Assembly: GCA_030295235.1 (NCBI GenBank)
Contig: AP026133.1
Span: 124,001-188,000 of the forward strand
Length of the DNA stretch: 64,000 nt
Reading direction: 5' to 3'
Source: Fistulifera solaris
Taxonomy: Eukaryota; Bacillariophyta; Bacillariophyceae; Naviculales; Stauroneidaceae
The position numbers were made by a program, and so were the translations under genes. The notes beneath the pieces were generated by a model, which saw only the letters and a list, made by a program, of their open reading frames with translations, was not told the DNA's origin and ran no database searches. Each line of letters opens with the position of its first letter. The stretch's first letter is position 1. Positions 1 through 10,151 of the stretch are shown in pieces.

Positions 1-2450
1 TCTCATATTCGGGCCGAAAAGCGAATGTCAGAGTCAAAGTTCAACAACGACTCCGAACAGCAAGCAAATAACTACATCTGAAGTGTCTAGCGGCAGTTTT
101 AGATCGTCAAAGAGCAACAATAAAAGCTACCTGTCAACCAAATCACCCATACAAAGCCCAGCTACTCTTGGTCCTGAGTCTCCCGTTAGAAGTTTTAGTG
201 CGACACAATCTCCCAGATCGACGTCGCATCATTCTCCAAACCAATCGTTTCTTGTTTCAAATTCACCGAGCTCTAATCCATCGGCCGAAAGATATCGCAA
301 AGTTATTATTCGGAAAGCAGATGGCACTACGACTACTCGTATTTTGGAAACCAGGTGAAGAATTGCCCAAAAATGTGAAAAAGACTCCAGTCAGAACTCA
401 TCGAATACGACGACAATCACTTGGGAGCATTCCCGCTATACCACTCACCGAAGACGACATATCACCGCAACCAGTAAATGCCAAATCCGAAAGAGCGAGA
501 CAGAGCAAAGCATTAAGTACGCCAACAACGTCAAAAGCTGCAGGGAAAATGTATCGCCGTAGTTCGTTGGGTGCGATACAAAGACCATCGACCAGTGTTG
601 CTAGAGAACTACCAGTTGGATCCGAGCTAATGCCGAAATATCAGGAGGGTAATCCAAAAGTAACAAAGCCTACGGCAACGAAACCTTCATCGAAGTTTCA
701 CACTCAGCAGAGTCCCGTCCAACAGACTCCGCTCACCCCTGGTTTGACACCTCGGCAGCGTTATCGCAGAGCCACGATGTCTCACGTTACTACAGCCGGG
801 GTTCCAATCACTCCTACGATTCTTCCGAAACGCACTGTCCCCAGGTCTCCCAAAGTGCCCACTGTTCATGATATTTTCGATACGACACAATGGCCAGAAA
901 CACCTTCACTACGAGCTGCGCCTTCCGAACTTGACGGCACTCACGCAATAATGCTATCAGATACCATCGATAGTGCTACCGCGAAGCTTCCTATCACTCG
1001 CTTGTATAAGTACGCAAGGCAATGCAATTGGGAAGCTGTCGGTTGTGAATGCAAATTATACCCTCGTGACGCAAAGTGCGTCGAGCCATCCGATGGAACA
1101 ACTGCGTTGCATTTGGCAGTCATGAGCCGCATCAATCCATTTTTGCGAGAAGGCAGCATCCCAGATGTGGAAATGGCTCCACTGGAACTCATTGAGCAAT
1201 TAGTGGCCGCGTGTCCCGAAGCTGCCATCACGCGGTGCTCTGTCAAAAAGTACACTCCATTAATTTATGCTTGTCTAGTTCTTGGTCAAGATTACGACCT
1301 GCATGACGGTGTTGCTATGGTGCGCTCATTGCTGCAGCATGCACCACACAGCGTTTATGTGTTTACAGACGATGGATTCTCTGCACTCGACGTGCATATT
1401 TTGAGCTATTCTAGATTCCACCGCTGTAAGCAAGACAGCCAGGACGATAGTACGCTAGTCATGCAGGCGCTTTTAGAAGAACGACCTGATTTAGCTGAAG
1501 CTCGATCCTACAAAAACCGTGTAAGAGGGCCTTTGGAATTACTGTATCGCAGCAACCTGGAGCATTTCAAGGACAGTAGTAAAGTGAGTGATTTTGCACC
1601 GCTCTCAGCTTTGGTGGACTCGCCACAAGAATGGTGGGCCTGGAGATGGGCCGACGTGCTCCTTAGACAACACAACAACTCTTCTGAATACAAGTCGTTA
1701 CACGCCGCATGTGGACTAACGGGGTGCCCGTTGCCGATCTTGTTAATTGCGGCACAGAGCAATCCTGCACAGCTGAAAGAACCTGTCAACGAGTTAGGCA
1801 ACTTGCCTCTACATCAAGTATGTATGTGGATTTGCGATAGCGAAATGATTGCGGGCGATCCCTTTGTTTCAAGAAGAAAGACCGCCGCGATTGAGAGTTT
1901 GTTACAGCTGTACCCTGAAGCGGCACGAATGAAGAATAATATGGGTGAAACACCTTTGCAATTGGCAATTGAGTCTAAGACTCCCTTCCACGGTGGTTTG
2001 GAGGCTCTGATTCGAGCGTTCGGCGATGCTTTAAGCATTCCACGTAAACTACGCGCGGTCGATGATGAGAATGAGCAACTGTTGAGCGTAGATGTGTACG
2101 ATGATCATGATTCCGTCGATTCAGACTGGGTGGATCCCGTACTTGCAGTGGAAGGAATGTACCCTTTCATGGTTGCCGCTGTTGTATCATTTATCCCACT
2201 TTCAAAACGCAGACCATCATTTTTCCTGAACCAAACTGAGGCTCAACATCATGCCGACATAGAGAAACGCGAACTAGAACATTTGCGGACCATATATGGA
2301 CTATTACGGGCCCGTCCCAGTGTTTTCGGGCAATATAAACCCGTTTTTCGCAAGAAAAAGTCGAACCACATGGAAGAACCTGAATTGTCAGAATATACCG
2401 AGATTGTGGAGGACGATTCAGACTATACGGAAGTTACGTGTGATGACTAG
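1..2450 (+). CDS. Diatom ankyrin-repeat protein, N-terminus cut by window edge
   Basis: The frame is open from base 2 and encodes a Ser/Pro-rich disordered region (to about base 340), then a basic linker with two RRxSLG-type motifs (near 411 and 565), then degenerate ankyrin repeats of the diatom kind. Visible repeat cores are TALHLAV (about 1095), TPLIYAC (about 1254), ALDVHI (about 1384) and GETPLQLAIES (about 1945), several preceded by the L(Y/C)PEAA signature that ends helices in diatom ankyrin families. An acidic, tyrosine-rich tail ends at 2450. The reading frame moves by one base near 342-345 (a TTTT run); dropping one T joins the two parts smoothly, so I read this as one gene with a sequence error rather than an intron. 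The ankyrin fold suggests protein binding; no catalytic domain is seen. No signal peptide can be judged because the start lies outside the window. Confidence 0.75.
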
Positions 2451-2541
2451 AGATGATTTATGAGCCGACAAGGCTTGCCGTGCTATTGAATAGTGAACTT
2501 AGATTGGGTGCTAATTGTGCAGTTAAGTCATCCGCCTGTTA

Positions 2542-3008
2542 TTAGGAGAACATCTCCATAGTCTCCTTGTACACAAAAGCGAGTTGTTCGGAAATATTGG
2601 AGGACCCTTGGCTATTGTAATAAATTTGAGCTTGTAAAACGGCATTGTATATGCAATGTCGCTTCTTCTTCATTTCATGTTTTTTCAAGAAGCATTCCAA
2701 ACCCAAAAACGTCTCCATGGAAGACTCCATGAATGAGTTTTCACGAAACTGCTTGACTGTGAAATAGTTGGCTACCGCAAAAGCATGTACATCTGTATTG
2801 CTGTACCAAAGTTGGGAGACGGAGTCCTCTTCATAGCGGTCCACCATGTACATTCTGACCATCGGACAAAAGGACACTCTTTTGCGTGGCGTCATGCTTT
2901 TCCTCTTCGAAAATGAGAATCTCTTTTGAAGAACGAAGCCGTCGAAAATGGGGACGACTCATTCTCAACTGATGTTTTACGAGCGTGGATCATGAAACTG
3001 CGAAGCAT
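2542..3008 (-). CDS. Diatom-specific conserved protein with V/S-F-C-P ... WYS module
   Basis: Function unknown. The product (about 155 aa) has the layout of a family I recognise only from diatoms: a basic RKRVSFCP strand, a short strand, a D/E-rich link, the WYSNTDV segment, a FTVKQFREN helix, a GLECF element, and a C-terminal helix with AVLQAQ. The first ATG in the upstream frame is at 3008 (MLRSFMIHARKTS); the frame slips once at a TTTT run (2898-2901), where one more base gives a continuous 156-codon ORF. An in-frame ATG at 2895 inside the module is the alternative start. It converges with the ankyrin gene upstream. No signal peptide or membrane segment is seen. Confidence 0.6.
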
Positions 3009-3326
3009 GGTAGCAGAAGAACAAATTTGTGGGGGTTTATCATCTTTGTTGCGTGAAGCAGTGCTTGCATAAAAATCGTCCGATGGTCGAAATGTGTCTT
3101 CGTTGTCCAAAAATATTCAAAAAAACCTTAGTGCACGCTGGTGCACGTCTGCAACTCGGAACCCGAAACAGTCGGTTTTTTGATCACGATCCAGTGTCGC
3201 ACCAGTACACCTGAAGTGGACCTTCACTGAGTATGATCTATGATCTTCTAAAAAGGAGGGAGACGTACCAGTACCAGTACTACGTACGAGTAAAAATTAT
3301 TTGACATGACCGTCGGAAATTGAAAC
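3009..3326. other. Intergenic, TAC-rich
   Basis: Space between two divergently transcribed small genes. It contains a GTACCAGTACCAGTACTACG tract (about 3268-3290) like others in this window. No gene seen. Confidence 0.5.
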
Positions 3327-3908
3327 GTGAAATTAAAATTCTTTCGATCCTGGATGATAAATCCATTTGAAGCGCCTCGATACACCTTTTGGAGAGAAAC
3401 AATCTTAGCGACACTCATCTTACCGATGATCACTTTGTCAGGTGCAGATGACGCGGCGTTTGCGATGGTTATCGTTCTCGCTTTTCTCCTCGGTGGAATC
3501 ACTTTCCTGTGGATCTACCGATGCACGTTTCCGTACCGAACTCAAAGCAGTCGATCCCTCGACGGCACCTTCGCACATGCTCTGATGAAGTTGGTGAAAA
3601 CACATCCTGAAGTCAAAGTCGAGCTGACTGGAGACTGGCAATGTTCCAACCGCGAACTGATTATCGAAGCACTTTCCTTCAATCGATTTTATCATGGCGT
3701 TCAGTCTTGTCGGACAATCGAAAATGATTCTATTAAAGTAAAGCTCGTTTACGCCGCACTGCTACAACATAAACACGATCCATGTCGAAGTGGGGTGCTA
3801 TTATCGACTCTGACCGACATTTTTGTCTCTTCTCTTAACGATCATTGTACTCTTTCTTTTGAGGAGGAGGGTAGAGTAAATACTTGCTCTAAATCAAAAC
3901 TAGAATAG
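3327..3908 (+). CDS. Small membrane protein with LRR-family C-terminal module
   Basis: A 193-aa protein of unknown function. Two adjacent hydrophobic segments (about residues 25-42 and 45-64, containing AMVIVLAFLLGGITFLWIY) look like membrane spans. The C-terminal half (about 95-170) contains NRFYHGVQSC, KLVYAALLQH and GVLLSTLTDIF, which resembles the last module of the LRR-like relic at 40060-41240 in this window (its LLSDHMDVLFDLLQF part), so both may derive from one diatom-specific family. The start used is the ATG at 3327. It could be a fragment of a longer family member, because it has the terminal module without the preceding leucine-rich repeats. Confidence 0.5.
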   Translation: MKLKFFRSWMINPFEAPRYTFWRETILATLILPMITLSGADDAAFAMVIVLAFLLGGITFLWIYRCTFPYRTQSSRSLDGTFAHALMKLVKTHPEVKVELTGDWQCSNRELIIEALSFNRFYHGVQSCRTIENDSIKVKLVYAALLQHKHDPCRSGVLLSTLTDIFVSSLNDHCTLSFEEEGRVNTCSKSKLE

Positions 3909-4059
3909 CGTTGATTGGCCTACTTCAATCCATTTGTATAGAGCCTTTAAAATCAAGAATTTGGCCTGACGAATAAACTGCGTAAAAACGCACGTTCAAA
4001 AGTAGTAGCTTTTTACCCACTGAATGACCAGGCTGCTGAAAAAGCTTCATCTCTCTCGA

Positions 4060-4571
4060 TTTTGCGCAGCTTATCCGTTAAGCGATCCAACACTCTCGCG
4101 CTTTGTAGTTACCATGTTGTGCATATTGAGTTTGCTTGATCTGTGTCGTTTTGTATTCTGTTGCCGACAGCTGCCGATGCCATGTATAAACTCTTTTGCT
4201 AAGGCATGTCCCAGTTGTATGTCGGATTCTTACCAAACGTCCTTTTGAGCATCTCTACGGCACCAAGGAGAACTTCAGGGGTTGTTTGAAGCACTGTACG
4301 CAACAAGGCTTTTATCGTACATGCGTATCCTTTCCTTCGTACATTCGAGTGCTGTCGTCCGTCCCTCTTCGTTCGATCGCAGCAGGTATATTACCAACTT
4401 GTAATAATCCTTCTAAAGCACTCCATCGTTTTGATGTCATTGAGGCTATGGCGATGAGCGATAAGCGATGAATTCCGGCGGCGTCTGCACATTGTACGTC
4501 CGTTTGGAAGAAAATCGTCTCTCGCGTCCTTTGTCGACATCAAAAATAAGACGACCAAAAAACGCAACCAT
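4060..4571 (-). pseudogene. Disrupted minus-strand gene, divergent from SHQ1
   Basis: Read on the minus strand from an ATG at 4571, three frames in turn give protein-like sequence: MVAFFGRLIFDVDKGRERR, then SMTSKRWSALEGLLQVGNI, then KALLRTVLQTTPEVLLGAV, then GHALAKEFIHGIGSC, ending near 4060. At least three frame changes and stop codons separate them. The pieces look helical (TPR/armadillo-like in feel), but I do not recognise the family. It lies about 100 bp from the SHQ1 start in divergent orientation, as expected for a real gene. It is either a decayed gene or one with several sequence errors; I lean to decay because lesions are denser than in neighbouring genes. Confidence 0.4.
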
Positions 4572-4672
4572 GAACCGTTTATTTGCTTGAAAGCTTAGAT
4601 TAGCGTATCGAAGAACTTGTATTGTCAAAGTCGTTCAGCATCCTACTTCGTCGAGCAGCGCGACATCCTAAA

Positions 4673-6155
4673 ATGCCGATTACCCCACGATTTCATCTTT
4701 CGCAAGACGAAAATTCCATTATTCTTCACATTTCAGTGCCTCATTTCCGTGTCTCGAGTGAAAACATTCAAGTCGTCATTACCGATGATTCAGTCTTACA
4801 CTTCTCGAGTTCTCCCTATTTGCTTGTTCTGAATTTCTCACCGCATCGTTTTGCGGAACAAGCGGATGAAGCCTGCGCTCAGTGCGAAATCGCGACAAAA
4901 GAGCTCGTGCTGCGTCTCCGGAAAGCGCAAGAACACGATATTTGGGAAAATCTTCATTTGCTGGGGCAATTAGTAGCACCAAAACCAGCTGCAGCCGAAG
5001 CGCCGTGGTTGCAAAAAGTCGTAGCGAGTACAGAGCGGACAGTAGAGGATATTCCGACCAAAGACACGACGAGTGCTTTCGATGGATATGGCTTTATGAA
5101 CATGTTTAAGAATATCTACGAAACTCTCGCCAGGGAAGAAGCTTCGTGGTTGGAAATTCCTTGGAACTCATTGGAGTCTAAAGAAGAGCGGCGGAGGAAA
5201 CGAATAGTTCTGGAAAACGATAGCTTCGACCAAGATCGCTACCTGCAAGACTTGGATGTGTCGGATGATTATATCTATCAAAACGCAGTATCTTTTGTAC
5301 CATTTTGGACTGAAACGATGGAACAGCAGCTTGCATCATTATCTCTTCAGTCGCCAGCACAACAATTTTCCAATCAGGAACAGCAGGATCTTTTGTCGAT
5401 ACCGTATCCCATCGTGCCGCACACAACAAAGTTTTCGTCTCGATCACTGCTGATGGGGCTTCTAGATATTCTCTTTGCCTACGTCTATGATCATTTGACC
5501 ACAGATGGTGAACCGACCGTGGAATCCGCTTGGACTGTTACAAAACTCAGTGCCTTGCTTTCCTGTCTCGAGGACTGGAGCCAGGACAACGTAGAAACAG
5601 TCATGATTTTCTCGTGCCGAAGGACTCTCTTGTACCCATACTTACGCAACACTGATCTGGCCTGTTTGTGTTGGCAACATGTTTCAAAGATTCTACTCAA
5701 CATCGATTACATTGTGCGTGTTCTACTCCAATTACGCAACATACTGCTGAAAACAGATCAGTATCACTACTTGTCGAATCAAATCTGGATCGATCCCTAC
5801 TTGGCCTGGATACAACGACAAAACGATGCGTTGGAGAAAGATCTAAGGTATCTGTCTTTTACTGTTCAAAAACACTGAACAATTGGAAGAGGATCCATCT
5901 GCTTTCAAAGAATCGTTGCAGCTGGGAATTCCGGAGTTGGAGCAGTCTTTGAATACGTCAGAAGAAAGTGAAGACGACGACTCTGCTGATTCCGTTAGTG
6001 CTTCGTCCGAAGAAGAAAATGATCGCAGTGGCGGAGAAGAATGTGAAGTACGTAGTGCAGGAGAGGCAGTCATTCAGCGCCAGCACGTCTCCGATGTCTT
6101 GCTCGATTCGAACATCAAAGAGTCAAAGCTAATAATAGTCAAAAATATACTTTAG
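4673..6155 (+). CDS. SHQ1: SHQ1, H/ACA snoRNP assembly factor
   Basis: Assembly chaperone that holds dyskerin/Cbf5 before H/ACA RNA loading, needed for snoRNA pseudouridylation complexes. The start at 4673 (MPITPRFHLSQDENSII) begins directly with the N-terminal CS/p23-like beta-sandwich, matching SHQ1 proteins. The helical Shq1 domain follows; its hallmarks are YPYLRNTDLACLCW and the IDPYLAWIQ segment. An acidic Ser/Glu-rich tail ends at 6155. The main frame stops at 5878, but removing one base from TTTT (5857-5860) or AAAAA (5868-5872) runs straight into the tail and gives exactly 494 codons including the stop. A splice-site explanation from GT at 5848 has no acceptor in phase. The intact SHQ1 core makes the identity firm; only the tail join is inferred. 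Confidence 0.85.
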
Positions 6156-6209
6156 TAAACAATGTCACGAGGTTTCGCTACAAAATAGGAAACGATGGCT
6201 TGTTTTGAC

Positions 6210-7389
6210 CTAAGCAGCCGCTGACGTTGAGTCGTCCCGAGTATGATGACGCGGTAGCGAACAGATAACCTCCCCTAATACAGCACTCACAGTACTCCCG
6301 ACAGCGCACGCTAGACTCATCTTTTCAGCAACAATCATCGACGAGTGACTCAAATGTGCCCATAATGCATAGACGATCCAAATGTGAAGGACTATGTCAA
6401 CAAAATCGGTGATAGCTGCTACGCCAAAGAAAACCTTTGTTTTCGTCTTGTCTTCCTGGCTCATCCGTTTCAAATCTTGCTGGAATAGATACCACCCAAA
6501 GAGTGCACCTAAAGCAGGTAAGGCGAGAGATAGCGATCGACCCAATTTTGGTAACATGCGCTCCACAAAGCGCTCTTCAAATCGTAGAAAACTTCTTTCA
6601 CCGTTTCGTTCTAGCACACGCTCCGCCATGCGCTCTCCATTTCTCTCTACTATCCGTTTCGTCCCGCTTTCTGCGATTCTTTCTATTTTGTTGGTGGCAA
6701 ATTGTCGTGCTCTTCTTGGAAATAGTTTTTCCAAGCCCCTCTCTGCAACGCGTTCGGCATTCCCTTCCAAAACCCGCTCAATACCTCGTTCTGCCATTCG
6801 TTCCGCATTAATCTCGAAAGTTCTCTCGATACTTCGTTCGGCAATTCGTTCGGTCCCGCGTTCTGCGATACATTCCGCTCCCCGTTCGATGAGCCTCTCC
6901 GTGCCTCGCTCGGCAGATCTTTCGATTCCCACGTTCATAATTCTTCTTGCTCCTCTCTCGGCTACTCTTTCAGCTCCCTGCTCAGCAAAACGATTTCCAC
7001 TTTTTTCCAGCAACCGCTCTCCGCCGTGAAGTCGTTTGACCATTGCCGCAATCTGCTCAATACCTCGCTTCCACCATTGATTCGTGGATTTGCTCACTAG
7101 ATTTTCAGTGACATGCTGCGCAATCCCCATGGTTGCTTTTTTCTTGTGCTCGATGTTTAACTTGATGCAATGCGGGATGAATGTGATGATCCTCATGAAT
7201 GTTCGTTTGATTGTGGTTTGTGAATGATGATTTGTCATCGTTGGTCGATCCTTCTTTCAGAGAAAACTCCGGAGAGTAAGAATACGGAGAAATGAAGCAT
7301 TGGGGACGACCTTGGCGACGACTAGCTGCCGACGCCACGCAACACAAAAACAAAGCAAGGTTTCGAATAATCGTCGCAGAAAGCCTCAT
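6210..7389 (-). CDS. Secreted or membrane protein with ERxAERG octad repeats
   Basis: Function unknown. The start at 7389 gives a clear signal peptide (MRLSATIIRNLALFLCCVAS), a short polar region rich in His and Asn, and then about 18 imperfect repeats of roughly eight residues with consensus I/V-E-R-x-A-E-R-G (about residues 115-255). The C-terminal part has three hydrophobic segments (LSLALPALGALFGWYLF; FFGVAAITDFVDIVLHIWIVY; MSLACAVGSTVSAVL). The frame slips at a six-base T run (7137-7142); removing one base gives exactly 393 codons. The repeat alternates Arg and Glu with an eight-residue period, so it may form an extended charged helix facing a membrane. It resembles no enzyme I know. Confidence 0.65.
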
Positions 7390-7743
7390 CTTTTACATTC
7401 CACATTGACATTTACGGATGCCTCCTTGCATACATGGTACGATACCTTGTACGGTACTCGTAATACTTTTTTTCATGCCAGCTGCGAGATGCCTCTGTCG
7501 TTTTAGTACACTCAACACTAGCTCGATGGCAACATTTAATGCTTGAATACATTGTGCGATTGGACGACGTTTTTTAGATAAGGTCAATTTTTAAAAAAAC
7601 GATTCGTTTTTGCGGTTGCAGAATGCACAAGCTCCGAATAAACCTCGCGAGCAAGTGTTTTCCATGAACAAGATCCTGTTGGCGAACTTACAAAACTCGT
7701 CTAAAAATAATACCACGGAGTAGCTGATAAGTTGATGAGCACT
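7390..7743. other. Intergenic
   Basis: Upstream of the octad-repeat gene. I see no convincing coding or repeat structure. Confidence 0.4.
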
Positions 7744-8480
7744 ATGATGTTTCTGAAGCTGACCTTAACCTCCCATGACATCGAAGGGCGAGCAGAATCC
7801 ATGCAAGCCAGGCGAAACCTATTTTAATGCACGAATCAATCATTCTCACACTTCTCAGTCTTAGCCTTTACACACACTCACACATGCACCCCCCTTCAAA
7901 GACGAACGGATTGCATATGCTGACTGGAAAGACTTGAAGCCGAAACCGCCCTTCGATCAGCTTCCCTACCTCACAGGCGACAAAGAGGATGGTTCGCAGC
8001 CGGTCATTCACACTCAGAGTTTGGGTATCCTTCGAGGAATCGCTTGCGAGTACGCACCCGATCTCTACCCGACGTTTATGCCGTCGGGAAGAAGCCATCG
8101 CCATGATGGATAAAATCAATCCTTCGATTTACATGGCCATGTACCCGGAAATGTACGGACAACCTGCAAATACCGTGGGCATGGAAGAAGGAAAACAAAC
8201 CATCAAGATAATAAGAGAACGGTTTGTGAAGCATAACCTCCGGATCTACCTCAAACATCTTGAAATTTTGTTGGCTCCGAAATGGTAGCACATTTCTGGC
8301 ATATGACAAGCTCTCGATCGCTGATTGCTACGCAGTTCCTGCATTACGATCCTTTACGTGGCTATTGGAACATGCTCTTCCCAATTGCTTGGATGATCAC
8401 ACTCCACACTCTGATTATTGACTACACAAAACGTTCTGTGCTCTTCCGAAAATCCAAGGACGTTACACGACGGGCATCTT
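7744..8480 (+). pseudogene. Glutathione S-transferase pseudogene
   Basis: Spread over several frames are the parts of a sigma/alpha-like soluble GST in the correct order. At 7744: an ATG followed by LKLTLTSHDIEGRAES (compare KLTYFD-EGRAE at GST N-termini). At about 7890: PFKDERIAYADWKDLKPK and PFDQLPYLTGD. At about 7990: QSLGILR and ALYPT-like YAPDLYPT. At about 8090: EEAIAMMDKINPSIYMAMYPEMYG. At about 8300: FLAYDKLSIADCYAVPALR, the C-terminal helix signature with the conserved Asp. At about 8440: ALPKIQGRY. At least four frame changes and stops (for example TAA after NLF near 7830) separate these, and part of the N-terminal domain between about 7835 and 7880 is lost. It cannot make a working enzyme. 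The lesion density is far above the single slips in nearby genes, so this looks like true decay. Confidence 0.75.
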
Positions 8481-8717
8481 CTGTGTATATACAATTTCAT
8501 AATTTGCAAGAATTAACTTACTTGCACAATGATGTTGAGTAATAAATTACTTCTGAATCTCTGATTTCCCTCTACATGGCTTCCACACTTTACACCCCTT
8601 GAAACAAAGTGTTTGCCATGTGAGCGTTTCTTGCTCGTTGCTTGTAAAACGGTCATTTAGTTCCTGCTACTTGCACCTACTTTGCAATACTTTGTATGTA
8701 AACGATTTTCCACTATG

Positions 8718-8789
8718 GGAAGGACGTTAAAATTCTGCCTCCCAGTAAAAGATTCTACGTAGCGTCTACGACGAGGTTAACGCCGTTCC
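8718..8789 (-). repeat. Palindromic MITE, copy 1 (inverted, part of a pair)
   Basis: About 72 bp in the orientation opposite to copies 2-5, with terminal inverted repeats GGAAGGACGTTAAAATTC ... and ...TTAACGCCGTTCC around the core TTCTACGTAGCGTCTACGAC. The right inverted repeat lacks about 8 bases (the CAGAATTT part). It lies 9 bp from copy 2 and head-to-head with it, making a large hairpin. Confidence 0.8.
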
Positions 8790-8798
8790 CCGGAGATA

Positions 8799-8874
8799 GG
8801 GAACGGCGTTAAAATTCTGCCTCGTCGTAGACGCTACGTAGAATATTGTACTGGGAGGCAGAATTTTAACGTCG
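8799..8874 (+). repeat. Palindromic MITE, copy 2
   Basis: Starts GGGAACGGCGTTAAAATTC, then CTGCCTC, core GTCGTAGACGCTACGTAGAA, then the inverted repeat GAGGCAGAATTTTAACGTC. The last bases diverge (GTTA in place of CTTCC). Together with copy 1 it forms a near-palindrome of about 155 bp, some 420 bp upstream of the light-harvesting gene. Confidence 0.8.
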
Positions 8875-9296
8875 TTAAAAGCTCCCTGCACGTTAAGACA
8901 TAAACAGTGAACGGTGAGCCTACGTAGTAGTCACGTTTCACTGTGTCACGGATATGTCGGTTTTTGGACGCACGACTTTGCGCGCCGAGTTGCTGTGTCA
9001 CTCCGGGTACGTCAACCCTCTCTGACGTTTGATACTTAACAATTGGGACAATTCCGTTGAGGGTTTACCAACTTTTTATCCTATAGTATCTTTGAAAATG
9101 ACTCAAAAGCTGCACGTAGCAATCTTGCGTAGCAGCTCGCACACGTAAGATACCCATCATTCGTTTCCATACGTCACTCAAAATCCACGTGCATCGCGAC
9201 GACGATCGACCCACAAAAGAAGTCTTTGTTCATTCTCACAATTCCCAAAAAGTCGCTCTTGTTACCATCTATTATTAATTGCATATTAGAATCAAA
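8875..9296 (+). promoter_or_regulatory. Upstream region of the light-harvesting gene
   Basis: About 420 bp between the MITE pair and the ATG at 9297. It should hold the light-responsive promoter and 5' UTR. No clear TATA box or duplicated motif could be assigned by eye; the pyrimidine-rich TTCATTCTCACAATTCCC just before the UTR is a plausible initiator zone. Confidence 0.35.
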
Positions 9297-10020
9297 ATGA
9301 AGTTCGCTGCCTCTATCCTCGCCCTTGCTGGATCTGCGTCCGCCTTCACCCCTCAGAAACTCGGCAAGACATCGACGGCTCTCAACTCGGGCCTTAACGG
9401 CTGGGTTCCGGACTCGTCCAAGATGGCGTACGGTCTTCCGGGTGCCGTCGCCCCTTTCGAGGATGGCTTCGACCCCCTTGGATTGTCGACTGACAAGGAC
9501 TTGGAAACTATCAAGTACTGGCGTGAGGGCTGAGCTTCAGCACGGCCGAACGGCCATGCTTGCCGTGATTGGCTTCTTGGTCACTGAGGAGCCCATCGAG
9601 ATTCACCCGCTCTTTGAGGCCAACGAAAAGGACATTGGACCCGCCATCCGTCACTTGGATGAAGTCCGTGCTGTCTCACCTTTCTTCTTTGAGATCTTCG
9701 CTGTCTTGATCGGTGCCCTCGAACTGAACCGTGCCTTGACCGGATGGAACTCTCCTTCCGCCAAGACGGTCGCCGGATCGGGCACACTCAAGGAAGACTA
9801 CTTCCCGGGTGACATTGATTTTGATCCTTTGGGACTCAAGCCAAAGAATGCCGAAGAGTTCCTTGCGCTCAACACCAAGGAACTCCAGAACGGCCGTTTG
9901 GCCATGCTTGCTGTTGCTGGCTTTGTCGCTCAGGAGCTAACGAACGGAAAGGAGATCTTTGTCAACTTGGGTCTAGCGCAGGATCGCTTCGATCCTTCTG
10001 TCTTGCCCATCCAATTCTAA
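9297..10020 (+). CDS. Fucoxanthin-chlorophyll a/c light-harvesting protein
   Basis: Thylakoid antenna protein of the LHC superfamily. The start at 9297 (context ATCAAAATGAAG) opens a bipartite plastid presequence MKFAASILALAGSASAFTPQ, with the diatom ASAF cleavage motif. The mature part has the FDPLGL element, transmembrane helix 1 with ELQHGRTAMLAVIGF (chlorophyll-binding Glu and the HGR-x-AM signature), helix 2 (FFFEIFAVLIGALELNRA) and helix 3 ELQNGRLAMLAVAGF. Length after correction is 240 aa, normal for the family. An extra G in GGG at 9527-9529 breaks the frame inside the conserved WREAELQHGR stretch; removing it restores it exactly. The upstream ATG at 9279 is not used because it precedes the signal peptide. 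Subclass (Lhcf, Lhcr or Lhcx) is not decided. Confidence 0.9.
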
Positions 10021-10151
10021 ACACTTCCTGGTACTTGTAATTTACAGAAGCCTTAACTTACGCTAATACGCTTGTTACAATGATTATACATGTAAGATTC
10101 GTAAAATGGTCGTCTACGTGTCATGATTTTGCGACGTTGATGATGAACCTA

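Noticed and set aside
355-394. 40-nt intron joining the two frames of the first ankyrin gene
   Set aside because: Phase fits, but 40 nt is far below all other introns here (68-92 nt); a one-base slip in TTTT 342-345 explains it and matches the window-wide pattern.
5848-5945. Intron near the SHQ1 C-terminus starting GTATCTG
   Set aside because: None of the AG sites up to 5945 gives the phase needed to enter the acidic tail; a homopolymer slip does.
6600-6950. CRISPR-like regular short repeats
   Set aside because: The ~24-bp periodicity is a protein-coding octad repeat with no distinct spacers.
6394-7029. 211-codon plus-strand ORF
   Set aside because: It is the antisense shadow of the ERxAERG repeats; repetitive codons keep both strands open.
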